Shown here piece after piece: positions 1-9,683 of a stretch of DNA of 27,500 bases. Made by a program: the position numbers and the translations under genes. Position 1 is the stretch's first letter. Each line of letters starts with the position of its first letter. The stretch comes from Penaeus vannamei (Eukaryota > Arthropoda > Malacostraca > Decapoda > Penaeidae): contig NC_091588.1 of the NCBI RefSeq assembly GCF_042767895.1, positions 3,582,068 through 3,609,567 on the forward strand, read 5' to 3'. Below the pieces are notes generated by a model, which saw only the letters and a list, made by a program, of their open reading frames with translations, did not search any database and was not told where the DNA came from.

Positions 1-27
1 AGAGGAATAAAGTAAAATAACTTGTTT

Positions 28-233
28 TCTCTCTCTTTTCTGTATCTCTCCCTCTATCCTTCCCTCTCCCCCTCTCTCTCTTTCTCTCCCTGTTTCCTTC
101 CCTCTCCCTCTCTCTCTCTCTCTCTCTATTCCTCTATCCTTGACCCTCCCTCTCCCTCTCCCTCTCTCCTTCCCTCTCCCTCTCCCTCTATCCCTCTTTC
201 CTCTCCCTCTCCCTCTCTCTTCTATTTTTTCCT
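28..233. repeat. CT-rich polypyrimidine tract with (CCCTCT)n
   Basis: Almost pure pyrimidine on the plus strand, alternating CCCTCT hexamers with CT dinucleotide runs and scattered A interruptions. Pure pyrimidine cannot encode a stop, so the stop-free frame here (S/P/L only) is not evidence of a gene. Confidence 0.9.
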
Positions 234-480
234 TGTTATTAATTTATGCTACACACACATGCAAATACACACCCGCAAACTGCTTTTTACAAATGTGCTT
301 TCATGCATAAGTGATAACACATTAGATAAGCGTATGTGAAATAACCATAGCTATTATCTAAATATTATTCTAATGTATCTATCGACATCTCCCTATCTAT
401 TTCTCCATCTACCTATCTGCTCACTTTTAGATCTATCTATCTATCTATCTTTTAAATCTATCTACTCACTTTTACCATTT
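234..480. repeat. A/T-rich spacer ending in an imperfect (ATCT)n
   Basis: Positions 234-366 are AT-rich with no recognisable feature. From about 373 to 470 the sequence becomes an imperfect ATCT tetranucleotide array, with the cleanest run at 431-450 (five ATCT units). Confidence 0.7.
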
Positions 481-526
481 CTTTTAAAATTATGTATGCA
501 CAGATGTATGACTGTAAATACAGCAT

Positions 527-845
527 GCGCATGTATGTATGTATGTATCATATCTATGTAAGTATGAGTGTATGTACGTGCGCATGTATGTATGTATCAT
601 ATTTATGTAAGTATGGGTGTATGTACGTGCGCATGTATGTATGTATTTATCATATTTATGTAAGTATGGTTGTATGTACGTGCGCATGTATGTATGTATC
701 ATATTTATGTAAGTATGGTTGTATGTACGTGCGCATGTATGTATGTATTTATGTATCATAACTATGTAAGTATGGTTGTATGTACGTGCGCATGTATGTA
801 TTTATGTATCATGTGTATGTATGCTTGTATGCACGTCATTATACG
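527..845. repeat. Minisatellite, units of 49/53/57 bp
   Basis: Six copies anchored by the shared word GCGCATG at 527, 580, 629, 682, 731 and 788, each preceded by TATGTACGT and followed by a GTAT-type run and CATATTTATGTAAGTATG. Unit lengths are 53, 49, 53, 49 and 57 bp, so copies differ by whole GTAT/ATGT tetranucleotides: a microsatellite nested in a minisatellite. Open frames on both strands are artefacts of the array. A decayed continuation with GCACGT words runs to about 890. Confidence 0.92.
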
Positions 846-950
846 TTCGTATGCACGTATTCATATGCATGTACGTATTTACATGCAAGTGTGAATAAGG
901 TTAATAAAATCACGTACGTATAAATCTATCTGCCCATCTATCTACTGTCC

Positions 951-1100
951 TTAGCCACCCCCCCCTCCCCCTCAGACCCCGACCCCCCCCCACCCCCCCT
1001 TGCCGCCCCACTTCGGTCCCGCGCTCCCATTTGAATATCACCCCCCTCCCTCCCTCCCTCCCTCCCTTCCCCTCCCTCCCCTATCCCCCTCCCCCCTCCT
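951..1100. repeat. C-rich polypyrimidine tract
   Basis: Runs of C6-C10 and CCCT units on the plus strand (runs of G on the minus strand), with G-quadruplex potential on the minus strand. A short mixed spacer follows at 1101-1160, then a G-rich patch at 1161-1200 and a C/T patch at 1212-1240. Confidence 0.75.
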
Positions 1101-1287
1101 CCGTGCGTGTGCTTGCCAGATGTCGGAGATTCGTCGTCGGCGTCCGTGGCACCGGGGAAATAAAGGACGGGGGTGGGGGGTGAGGGGTGGAGGGGGGGAT
1201 ATGCCAACTATGCCCCCCTCCCTCCTTCCCCCCCCTCCTCCAAGTTGGAGTCGATACCCGATGGCGCGGTTCTCCTGAGGTAGAACA

Positions 1288-1560
1288 GAAGAAGAAGAAG
1301 AAGAAGAAGAAGAAGAAGAAGAAGAAGAAGAAGAAGAAGAAGAAGAAGGAGAAGAAGAAGAAGAAGAAGAAGAAGAAGAAGAAGAAGGAGAAGAAGAAGA
1401 AAAAGAAAAGGAGAAGCAAAAATAATAAAAGAAGAAGAAGTAGAAGGAGAAGGAGAAGAAGAAGAAGAAGAAAAAGAAAAGGAGAAGCAAAAATAATAAA
1501 AGAAGAAGGAGGAGAAGGAGGAGGAGGAGAAGAAGGAGAAGAACAAGAAGAAGGAGAGGA
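1288..1560. repeat. (GAA)n trinucleotide tract
   Basis: A near-perfect GAA/AAG array from 1288 to about 1400 with only two GGA-type interruptions, then imperfect GAA/GGA to 1560. The apparent poly-Lys frame on the plus strand and poly-Ser/Phe/Leu frames on the minus strand are readings of the repeat. Long pure GAA/TTC tracts can form intramolecular triplex or sticky DNA (known property of this repeat). Confidence 0.95.
1388..1509. repeat. 71-bp tandem duplication inside the GAA tract
   Basis: The word GGAGAAGCAAAAATAATAAA occurs at 1410 and again at 1481, within longer matching context, giving an imperfect two-copy duplication with 71-bp offset. Expansion here therefore involved unequal exchange or slippage of a long unit as well as the trinucleotide. 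Confidence 0.85.
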
Positions 1561-1860
1561 CAAAAAGAAGGACAACAAGGAACATCGATGTGGACGACTA
1601 CACATAACAACGACGATGACGATGATGACGACGACCACAAAAAAAAAATGAATATGACGACTAGAAATACGAACGAAAGAAAACGAATATAACGACTAGA
1701 AATACGAACGACAACGAATAACGAAACCTCTACTGTTTACGACTTGAAACGACCACGACCACGACGACGAGGATGAGGACGACGATGAGGACGAGGACGA
1801 CACCTACAAACGACCGCAGAAGTCAGTCACGACCCTTACCACCACCTCCGTCACCCGATT
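1561..1860. repeat. Degenerate GAC/GAT-rich DNA with a 35-bp repeat
   Basis: Imperfect GAC, GAT and GAG trinucleotides occur at 1608-1635 and 1750-1800. A core reading GACTAGAAATACGAACGA, with flanks, occurs twice 35 bp apart (starting 1650 and 1685). No convincing coding frame was seen; it looks like decayed trinucleotide repeat. Confidence 0.6.
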
Positions 1861-1879
1861 TTCCCAAGGGATCGACACA

Positions 1880-2096
1880 GGGGGGGGAGGGGGGGAGAGG
1901 CCACAATGGGGGGAGGGGGATATGGTAAGGGAAGGTATGGTAAGGGAAGGCATGGAGGAGGAGGAGGAGGAGGGGAGGGGGAGGGGGAGGGGGAGGGTAG
2001 AGGGAAGAGAAAAGGGAATTGAAGGTAAAAGGAAAGGGAGGGCTTGCTTAGGGGAGGGAGGGGGAGGGAAGGGAGGGGGGAGAGGGAAGTATCTCT
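1880..2096. repeat. G-rich polypurine tract
   Basis: Runs of G4-G7 separated by A or T, with two direct copies of TATGGTAAGGGAAGG at 1921-1950, then GGA/GGGGA repeats to about 2090. Plus-strand G-quadruplex potential is high. No gene is seen. Confidence 0.8.
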
Positions 2097-2133
2097 TTCT
2101 GGAAAATTTCAGAGAACAGCGCGGGTAGTGGGG

Positions 2134-2135
<2 letters not shown>

Positions 2136-2197
<62 letters not shown>
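2136..2197. repeat. (GA)n microsatellite
   Basis: An uninterrupted GA dinucleotide tract of about 31 units. It faces the (CT)n array at 2269-2449 across a 71-bp spacer, so the two can pair as an inverted repeat. Confidence 0.95.
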
Positions 2198-2198
<1 letters not shown>

Positions 2199-2260
2199 CA
2201 CCAGGAATCTATTTCCCCTGAGCCTTCCCATCAACCCCCAGAACGATGTGCCAAAAAAAT

Positions 2261-2664
<404 letters not shown>

Positions 2665-2667
2665 GGG

Positions 2668-2709
<42 letters not shown>

Positions 2710-2970
2710 GGGAGAGAGAGAGAGAGGGAGAGAGAGGAGAGGGAGAGAGAGAAAAAAAAAGAGAGGGAGAGAGAGAGAGACCCAAGCTGTCAGAGAGAGA
2801 GCAAGAGCGAGAGAGATAGACAGAGAGAGAAAGCAAGAGAGAGAAAAAAGAGAAAAAAAAGTGAAAGAGAGAGAGAGAGAGAAAGAGAAACCGAGAGAAC
2901 CCGAGACCAAGAAAGAAAAAGAGAGAGGAATAAAAAAAAAATAAAAATAAAAATAAAAAGCCGAAGAAGA
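2665..2970. repeat. Imperfect (GA)n polypurine tract
   Basis: GA dinucleotides broken by GGGAGA, A-runs and a short CCCAAGCTGTC interruption near 2780-2791, ending in AAATAAAAATAAAAAT at 2937-2958. On the minus strand it is a long polypyrimidine tract. Confidence 0.9.
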
Positions 2971-3190
2971 CGCGCTCCCAAAATGTGTCAGGACCCGAGC
3001 ATCAGCGTCCTAATCATACTAATCCCAGGACGCCAATCTCAAAATTTGACTTGCATTATGTATGGCTAATTACACAGATCAGCACAGGAGTTTGCTGGTG
3101 TCCGCGGGCCGCGTCGAAGGTCATGCAGAAAAGGCAAATAGAAATTTCTAAATCGGTTGTCGAAGCTTTAAAAAATATTTAAAAAAAAAG
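2971..3190. other. Single-copy-looking island with homeodomain-type motifs
   Basis: About 210 bp of mixed sequence. It contains TTGCATTATG and CTAATTAC (POU/homeodomain-like words) at about 3049-3075 and a GC-rich near-palindrome CGCGGGCCGCG near 3103-3113. A 65-codon frame at 2985-3182 on the plus strand has no recognisable domain or splice context, so I do not call it a gene. Confidence 0.45.
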
Positions 3191-3198
3191 GTTCATGC

Positions 3199-3220
3199 AC
3201 ACGCACAGACACACACACAG

Positions 3221-3251
<31 letters not shown>

Positions 3252-3475
3252 GACATACACACAGACACACACACACACACACACACACGCGCATACACAC
3301 ACACACGATCACGCACACGGGGACACGTACGCAAACGTAAACTCACACGCACATAAACGTTAACGCGTGCACACACACACACACACACACACACACGATC
3401 ACGCACACGGGGACACGTACGCAAACGAAAACTCACACGCACATAAACGTAAACGCGTGCACACACACACACACA

Positions 3476-3541
<66 letters not shown>
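3199..3541. repeat. (AC)n tract with a duplicated 64-bp insert
   Basis: An AC dinucleotide array interrupted by two copies of a non-repetitive core (3307-3370 and 3397-3460, offset 90 bp) that begins GATCACGCACACGGGGACAC and ends CGCGTGC. The copies differ at only a few positions. The final pure (AC)n is 3461-3541 apart from one G interruption near 3476. Confidence 0.93.
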
Positions 3542-3542
<1 letters not shown>

Positions 3543-3639
3543 GGCAGTCCCTATGCTCCCAACATCGGCTTTAAACCACTTGGGGGAAAAGTCGAAATAA
3601 TCCTATAAACATATGAAGAGAAAGCAAACACTTATACAC

Positions 3640-4024
3640 TCGTTTCTACGCTCCCTCCACCGCCCCCCCCCCTCTCACACCATGCCTCCCTTACCCCATC
3701 CCCTCGTCTCTCTCTCTCTTTCCTCCTCTTCCTTTCTCTATCTTCCTTTCTCTCCCTCTCTCTCTCTTCCTTTCTCTCCCTCCCTCTCTTCCTTTCTCTC
3801 CCTCCCCATCTCTTTCTTTCTCTCCCTCTCTCTCTCTTCCTTTCTCTCCCTTCCCTTCTATTCCCTTCTCTCCCTCCTCCTCTCTCCCTCCCTACCTACC
3901 TCCCTTCCTCTCTCTCTCCCTCTCCTCCTCCCTCCCTCTCCCTCCCTCTCTCCCCTCCCCACTCCGACATGGGGTATCCCGCTCTCCCGCTCGCCACCCC
4001 CCCCCCTCCTCCCTCCCTTCCATT
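3640..4024. repeat. Polypyrimidine tract (CT, CCCT, CTTT)
   Basis: Nearly 380 bp of C/T with few purines. The block CTCTCTTCCTTTCTCTCCCT recurs several times between 3750 and 3860. No coding evidence is present. Confidence 0.9.
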
Positions 4025-4168
4025 GAGGGCCCATTCCAGCCACCCAGTCCAAGACCCTGAATAGGTAAGAGAAGCACCCCTAACGAGCCCTATTTACCCG
4101 GGCAGAGGGCAGGTAAGGGCCATCAGTGGGGAGGCTTTGTCATGGGGGCAGCAGCCAGCAGTGACGCT
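4025..4168. other. Short mixed-sequence spacer
   Basis: About 140 bp of mixed sequence containing AATAGG and CCTATT arms around an AGAGAAGCACCCC loop, and the repeated words GGTAAGAG and GGTAAGGG. No gene or known element is recognised. Confidence 0.4.
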
Positions 4169-4416
4169 AGGGGGGGGAGGTAGGAGGGAGGGAGGGAGGG
4201 GGGTATAGTAGGGATGGAGGGATGGAGGGAGGGATGGAGGGGGAATTGTAGGGAGGGAGGGATGGGGGGAGGGGGGATTGTAGGTACGGAGGGAGGGAGG
4301 GGAGGGAGGGAGGGGGATTGTAGGGAGGGAGGGAGGGGGAATAGTAGGGAGAGAGAGGGAGGGGGAATTGTAGGGAGGGAGGGAGGAGGGAAGGGAGGGA
4401 AGGCGGGGGAAGGGAG
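4169..4416. repeat. G-rich degenerate minisatellite
   Basis: GGGA/GGA blocks punctuated by ATTGTAG or ATAGTAG words at about 4204, 4245, 4277, 4317, 4341 and 4367 (spacing 24-41 bp). Many G3-G6 runs lie close together, so plus-strand G-quadruplex potential is high. Confidence 0.8.
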
Positions 4417-4424
4417 TACAGTAC

Positions 4425-4680
4425 GCCTCCCCTTCCCTCCATCCCTCCCCTCCCCCCTATTCCAGGCAGGAAAAGGCTCCTACCTTCTACCCTCCCGCCC
4501 CCCACTTCCCCACCACTTCCCCGCAGAGCCTGTCACTCATGCCTAGCTCAAAACACCCTCAACCTTCCCCCTCCCTCCCTACCTCCCTTCCCCTCACCTC
4601 CCTCTCCCCCTCCCTCCCTCCCTCCCTCCCTCTCCCCCTCCCACCAGCCCACCCCCCACCCTCCTCGCCCCACCCAAGAC
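4425..4680. repeat. C-rich polypyrimidine tract
   Basis: CCCT/CCTCC units with a mixed 80-bp interruption (about 4485-4560). It has the opposite strand bias to the G-rich block just before it, so the two together form an imperfect large inverted repeat. Confidence 0.8.
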
Positions 4681-4883
4681 GACCCCACCGCCACCGCGCA
4701 CTACAAATTACACAGGCAAGGTAACGACACGAAAAATATACCATAATACCCCCGATAGGCTGCCCTTGCCCCTATTCTTCTGGGCCAAGATCCTGACTCC
4801 GTGTGGCCCCAACAGTCACCTCCCGCCGTGAACCCCAGGCATTATGGGGGCTGGGGTGGGGGGTGGGGGGTGAGAGGGCAAGC

Positions 4884-4885
<2 letters not shown>
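4681..4885. other. Short spacer without recognisable features
   Basis: Mixed sequence that becomes G-rich (GGGGTGGGGGG) from 4847 on. No coding or RNA signal was seen. Confidence 0.4.

Positions 4886-4979
<94 letters not shown>
4886..4979. repeat. (GA)n microsatellite
   Basis: Uninterrupted GA dinucleotide of about 47 units. Confidence 0.96.
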
Positions 4980-4982
<3 letters not shown>

Positions 4983-5047
4983 GGTGGGGGGATGTGAGTG
5001 ATAGGAGAGAGAAGGAGAGAGGGAGAAGGAGAGAGGGAGAGGGGGAG

Positions 5048-5281
<234 letters not shown>

Positions 5282-5332
5282 AGTTACTAATTTCCAATGT
5301 ACAACTCCTTCTCTCCAGAACCGTGTACTCAC

Positions 5333-5384
5333 CACCGACCAGTAACTTGAAGAGCACCTCGAAACAAGGACAAGATTTACTTAC
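5333..5384 (-). other. Candidate recursive splice site or 52-nt microexon
   Basis: On the minus strand, reading from 5420 downward, the sequence shows TAATAAC (one mismatch to the optimal branch point TACTAAC), a T7 run, a CTCTCTCTCTTTT pyrimidine tract and CAG ending at 5385. GTAAGT follows immediately (5384-5379), so CAG/GTAAGT is both acceptor and perfect donor. Another donor-like GTGAGT lies at 5332-5327. The 52 nt between are open in one frame only, reading VSKSCPCFEVLFKLLVG, with codons such as TTC GAG GTG CTC TTC AAG unlike the surrounding repeat. It could be a ratchet point with its recursive exon, a true microexon, or chance. I do not recognise the peptide. Confidence 0.4.
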
Positions 5385-5420
5385 CTGAAAAGAGAGAGAG
5401 AAAAAAAGTTATTATCGCGA
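5385..5420 (-). promoter_or_regulatory. 3' splice-site architecture (branch point, polypyrimidine tract, CAG)
   Basis: The branch-point-like TAATAAC places its branch A roughly 22-24 nt upstream of the AG, which is within the usual metazoan range. The tract between is pyrimidine-only. It is a sequence-level prediction; no transcript evidence is available here. Confidence 0.45.
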
Positions 5421-5522
5421 TGCCAAATTTGGGTATCAATCAAATTAACATCATGCAAACACCTTATCAATATCATTATCATAATTACCAGACCTGCCAG
5501 TTTTATTATAGGGTTTTTTGGA

Positions 5523-5525
<3 letters not shown>

Positions 5526-5552
<27 letters not shown>
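5526..5552. repeat. (TG)n microsatellite
   Basis: About 13 TG units, followed by CCGCGTGCACG. It faces the CA-rich array that begins near 5600, so the pair can form a hairpin. Confidence 0.9.
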
Positions 5553-5553
<1 letters not shown>

Positions 5554-5600
5554 CCGCGTGCACGTTTTCATAACCATGTCCGTCCCCGATATATATTTAT

Positions 5601-5902
5601 ACACACACATACACACACACACGCACACATAAACACAAAACACACACACACATACACACACACACACAGCATAAACACACATTCACACACACAATATAAA
5701 ACACAAAACACACACACAACATAAAACACAAAACACACAAACAACACAAAACACACACACACAACACAAAACACACATACACACACAACACAAAACACAC
5801 ACACACACACAACACAAAACACACATACACACACAACACAAAACACACACACAAACAACACAAAACACACACACAAACAACACAAAACACACACACACAC
5901 AC
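5601..5902. repeat. CA-rich minisatellite, 22-24 bp unit
   Basis: A (CA)n background with the recurring word AACACAAAACAC at roughly 5742, 5763, 5787, 5811, 5835, 5857 and 5879, spaced 21-24 bp. The minus strand reads as a stop-free Cys/Val-rich frame purely because of the repeat. Confidence 0.9.
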
Positions 5903-6168
5903 CGCAACTCGTACACAAACACACCGGCACCCTTGACAGACCGCGCACCCGAGATAATACTCGTGTCAGGTATGACAGTCTCTTTCACACACTTGTGTCC
6001 ACTGATACAAGTATTAAAAAAAAAGGCATGATGATCAGAGTCCACCACAGATAACACACCCATTTCCTAGGCCTATCGGAGGAGAATATCACCTGCGCTT
6101 CCACGAGGCCTATACCTCTCTGTTCTGAAGAATCTGGGGTGTTTATGTCACTCTTTCTCCTTTCATTT
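5903..6168. other. Single-copy-looking island between two minisatellites
   Basis: About 265 bp of mixed sequence with an A9 run near 6016. I see no domain, splice pair or RNA structure that I can support. Confidence 0.4.
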
Positions 6169-6590
6169 ATTGCTGTCTGTGTGTTCTCTATCATCATCGT
6201 GTATTCCTGTCTGTGCGTTCGCTATTATCATCGTGTATTCCTGTCTGTGTATTCACTATTATCATCGTGTATTCCTGTCTGTGTGTTCACTATTATCATC
6301 GTGTATTCCTGTCTGTGTGTTCACTATTATCATCGTGTATTCCTGTCTGTGTGTTCACTATTATCATCGTGTATTCCTGTCTGTGTATTCACTATTATCA
6401 TCGTGTATTATTCCTGTCTGTGTATTCACTATTATCATCGTGTATTATTCCTGTCTGTGTATTCACTATTATCATCGTGTATTCCTGCCTGTGTGTTCAC
6501 TATTATCATCGTGTCTTCCTGTCTGTGTGTTCACTATTACCATCGTGTATTCCTGTCTGTGTATTCACTATTATCATCGTGTATTCCTAC
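6169..6590. repeat. 34-bp minisatellite, about 12 copies
   Basis: The unit begins GTATTCCTGTCTGTGTGTTC and ends TATTATCATCGT. Copies end at 6200, 6234, 6268, 6302, 6336, 6370, 6404, 6441, 6478, 6512, 6546 and 6580. Two copies are 37 bp because ATT is inserted (GTATTATTCC). Copies are highly alike, differing mainly at GTGTGTTC/GTGTATTC, which suggests recent amplification. Because 34 is not a multiple of 3 and the unit lacks plus-strand stops, all three plus frames are open across the array. Confidence 0.96.
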
Positions 6591-6609
6591 GTGGGTAAGA
6601 CTTACGAGT

Positions 6610-6900
6610 CATACAACTATTGCTACGACCAGGTAGTTACTTTTCTATTTATACGATAAGCGGTCGTTATTGCTGTACCATACATTAAGTGGTCGTTATT
6701 GAGTATCATATAGTAAGTGGTCGTTACTGCTGTATCATACATTAAGTGGTCGTTATTGCTGCATCATACAATAAGTGGTCGTTTCTCCTGCATCATACAA
6801 TCCCCCACAAGTCGTCACTCCTGCATCATACAATCTTTATTCATCACGATTGTATCATACAACCCGCAGTCGCCACTCCTGCGCCATACAACAAGTGGAC
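6610..6900. repeat. 29-bp minisatellite, about 8 degenerating copies
   Basis: The unit is built around GGTCGTTATTGCTGYATCATAC plus ATTAAGT. GGTCG anchors lie at 6662, 6691, 6719, 6748 and 6777 (spacing 28-29 bp). Copies decay towards 6900 with insertions such as CCCCCAC. It starts directly after the unrelated 34-bp array. Confidence 0.88.
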
Positions 6901-7060
6901 GTGTGGCGTGTACTAACTTCATGGCCCCGGTACTGCACGCGCCACAGGGCAGCTTAGGGAAGAGCGCCCTTGTACATTTTACACGTCGAGCCATAAAACT
7001 TATAGATGGATTTACTTGGTGAAAGGTCTCTAAAACACGGCAGGCATCCCCCCTACCCAC
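6901..7060. other. Short single-copy-looking island
   Basis: Mixed, slightly CpG-rich sequence with an imperfect inverted repeat ACAGGGC ... GCCCTTGT around 6942-6973. Short non-repetitive frames exist on both strands but neither shows splice signals or a recognisable motif. Confidence 0.4.
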
Positions 7061-7380
7061 CCACCCCACCGCCCCACCGCCCCACCGCCTCCCTCGTCTT
7101 CCTCCTCATCTTCTATCGTCTCTCTCTCTTTCTATTCTCTTTCCTTCTATTCCCTTTCTCTCTCTATTTCTAGTTATCTTCACCTCTCTAATCCCCTCTC
7201 CTTTTCCTCATTTCTCCATCCCCCTCTCCCCATCTTCTTCCATCCTCCCTCCCTCTTCCCCTCTCTTTCCTCCTCCCCACCACCTCTTCTTCGTCTTCTT
7301 CACCCCTACCCCTCTTCCCCTCCTTTTTCCCCTCCCCCTCCACCTCTTCGTCTCCTCTCTCCCCCTCCCCCCCACCCCCA
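7061..7380. repeat. Polypyrimidine tract
   Basis: CACCGCCC repeats at the start, then CT/CCT/CTTC-rich sequence to 7380. The minus-strand open frame across it is compositional. Confidence 0.88.
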
Positions 7381-7519
7381 AACCTCTCTCGCGTAAACCT
7401 CAATCTCGGCGGTATAATATTACCTCCAATGGCTTTATTTTTACTCTCTATCGGGTAGCTAAAGTAGCGATAAGATAAGCTTAGGGATAAGAAAACGGGT
7501 TTTTTTCTGCACCCTTCAT
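7381..7519. other. Short single-copy-looking spacer
   Basis: About 140 bp of mixed sequence (GGCGGTATAATATTACCTCC near 7408). Nothing recognisable. Confidence 0.35.
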
Positions 7520-7578
7520 CGTGCGTGGTGAGGGAGGGAGAGGGAGAGAGGGAAGTAGGGAGGGGGGGAGGGAGAGGA

Positions 7579-7687
<109 letters not shown>

Positions 7688-7692
7688 CGTCC

Positions 7693-7975
7693 CCCCCTAA
7701 AAAAAAAACCTTCCCACACGAGAGAACGAGACCCAATCTGAACCGTTACACCCCCACCCCACCCCACCCCACCCCACCTCCACCGCCCGTAAACCGAAGC
7801 AAACGCGCATCCGACCCTCCGTAAAACCAAAGAAGTGACCTGCGTATCCGAAAAAGTCACCTCCCTCCCCCCCTCCACCTCGCTTCCCCCTCACCCCCCT
7901 TTCAAAAACACGACCAAAACACCTCCCCCCCTCCTCCTCTTCCTCCCTCCCCCCCCCTTCCCTCGGTCTTGTTGG
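7693..7975. repeat. C-rich tract including (ACCCC)n
   Basis: Contains an ACCCC/CACCC pentanucleotide run at about 7750-7778 and C7-C8 runs near 7867 and 7950, with short mixed stretches between. Confidence 0.8.
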
Positions 7976-7989
7976 GACATACCACATAC

Positions 7990-8235
7990 TAGAGAGAGGG
8001 AGGGAGGAAGTGGAGGGAAATGGAGGGTGGGAGGAAGAGGATGAAGAGGAGAGGGGAGGGGAGGGAGAAGAGAAGAGAATGGGAGAGGGGAAGGAAGACA
8101 GAGGAGAACGCAGAGGAGAAAGGGAGAGTAGAAAAGAAGAGAGAAAGAGAACGCAGGAAGCAAAGAACATTTAACGAGGGAGAGAGAAGGAATCGAAAAG
8201 AACAAAGAGAAGAGAGAAACAACGAAAACGGAGAA
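7990..8235. repeat. Polypurine tract
   Basis: GA/GGA-rich with increasing A towards 8230. With the pyrimidine block at 7693-7975 it forms an imperfect inverted arrangement around a short centre near 7976-7989. Confidence 0.82.
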
Positions 8236-8413
8236 CGGAGGAATAAGAGGAATAAGAAGAGCAAGCAGGTACAGACAACCACGGGAGGGAAAGGAAGAAT
8301 GGAGGAATAAGAGGAATAAGAAGAGCAAGCAGGTACAGACAACCACGGGAGGAAGAATGGAGGAATAAGAGGAAGAATAAGAAGAGCAAGCAGGTACAGA
8401 CGACCACGGGAGG
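8236..8413. repeat. 61-64-bp minisatellite, three copies
   Basis: The anchor GCAAGCAGGTACAGAC occurs at 8261, 8325 and 8386, followed each time by RACCACGGGAGG. Copy spacing is 64 and 61 bp. Copies differ by small indels in GGAATAAGA words. Confidence 0.93.
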
Positions 8414-8431
8414 TCCATATAGGCTCGCCAA

Positions 8432-8448
8432 CCCCCCCCCCCCCCCCC
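8432..8448. repeat. C17 homopolymer
   Basis: Seventeen consecutive C on the plus strand. Length is likely variable and error-prone. Confidence 0.9.
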
Positions 8449-8640
8449 GGCGCAATAAAACAATTCATTACGCGCCACTTAATTAGCAACAGCGTTCGAG
8501 GCATCCGGACAGAACGACCCAACGACCGGTAGTTTGGCCAACGACATATTCGCGATAATGGCACTGTGATTGGTGTGTGCGTTCGACGTGTGCGCGTGGC
8601 TCTCCCTTTCTTTCATTCTCTTTCTCACTTTTTAGGTATG
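8449..8640. other. Single-copy-looking island, homeodomain-type words
   Basis: About 190 bp of mixed, CpG-containing DNA with GGCGC ... GCGCC arms at 8449-8478 enclosing ATTCATTA, then ACTTAATTAGCAAC at about 8475-8490. It is a plausible conserved non-coding candidate; no gene is visible. Confidence 0.45.
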
Positions 8641-9066
<426 letters not shown>

Positions 9067-9192
9067 CTAACCATCGAAGTTATCAATACTCATAATCGAC
9101 GTTGATCCACAGGGGGGGGGGGAGGTAAGGGAAGAGTAGGGGTGTGTCTATATACGAGCAATAACCATCACAGAACCAGTGACGAATTACCG

Positions 9193-9301
9193 TAGATAGA
9201 CAGAGAGAGAGATGGGACGACAGACAGACACACAGACACAGATAGATAGAGAAACGGGATGATAAGACAAAGACAGACAGATAGATAGCTGAATAGATAG
9301 C
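9193..9301. repeat. Imperfect GACA/GATA tetranucleotide tract
   Basis: Interleaved GACA and GATA units with GA runs. The 9064-9192 stretch before it is mixed sequence with a G11 run at about 9112-9122 and no other feature. Confidence 0.85.
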
Positions 9302-9680
9302 CTTGGTGCAACTTAAAAGCGTTTTCAGTATACAGATTGATGGTTGGGAGAAGTCCATTGACGTTATCAATTCGATATTCTGACAAGCATGGAGGTAATA
9401 ATTATGTGGAATTTTTATGTGGATTTTTTTTTTGGGGGGGGAGGGGGGTCTTTCCATGGCGATACTCATCCGGCTCATTCGAGTAAAAGCCACTGCATTA
9501 TTTACTGGTCTTTTCGCCAGAGTAAGAGCTGACAGCGTGTCATTCATATACGTTCTCCAAACAAGCACTCCATTTTACTGTCTTTCTCTTATTTAAAGGT
9601 GGGAGGCGGGAGAGGTTAGTGGCTGTCACGCAAGAAAATATATATTTTTTTTATTTGTAAATGTTATAAAGTATTGATGT

Positions 9681-9683
<3 letters not shown>
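9302..9683. other. Single-copy-looking island, about 380 bp
   Basis: Balanced composition apart from a T9/G8 patch near 9425-9445. A minus-strand frame (9083-9568) passes through it, but its 3' half runs into the GACA/GATA repeat and a G-run and no domain is recognisable. The subregion 9455-9560 is the least repeat-like and would be first choice for a protein or DNA similarity search. Confidence 0.45.

Noticed and set aside
1284..1300. Shared GAACAGAAGAAG start of the GAA tracts at 1284 and 23636 as a sign of a dispersed element
   Set aside because: Similarity does not extend upstream beyond a few bases, so coincidence is likely.
6169..6900. CRISPR-like regular repeats of 29-35 bp
   Set aside because: Units abut directly with no unique spacers, and the composition is eukaryotic, so these are minisatellites.
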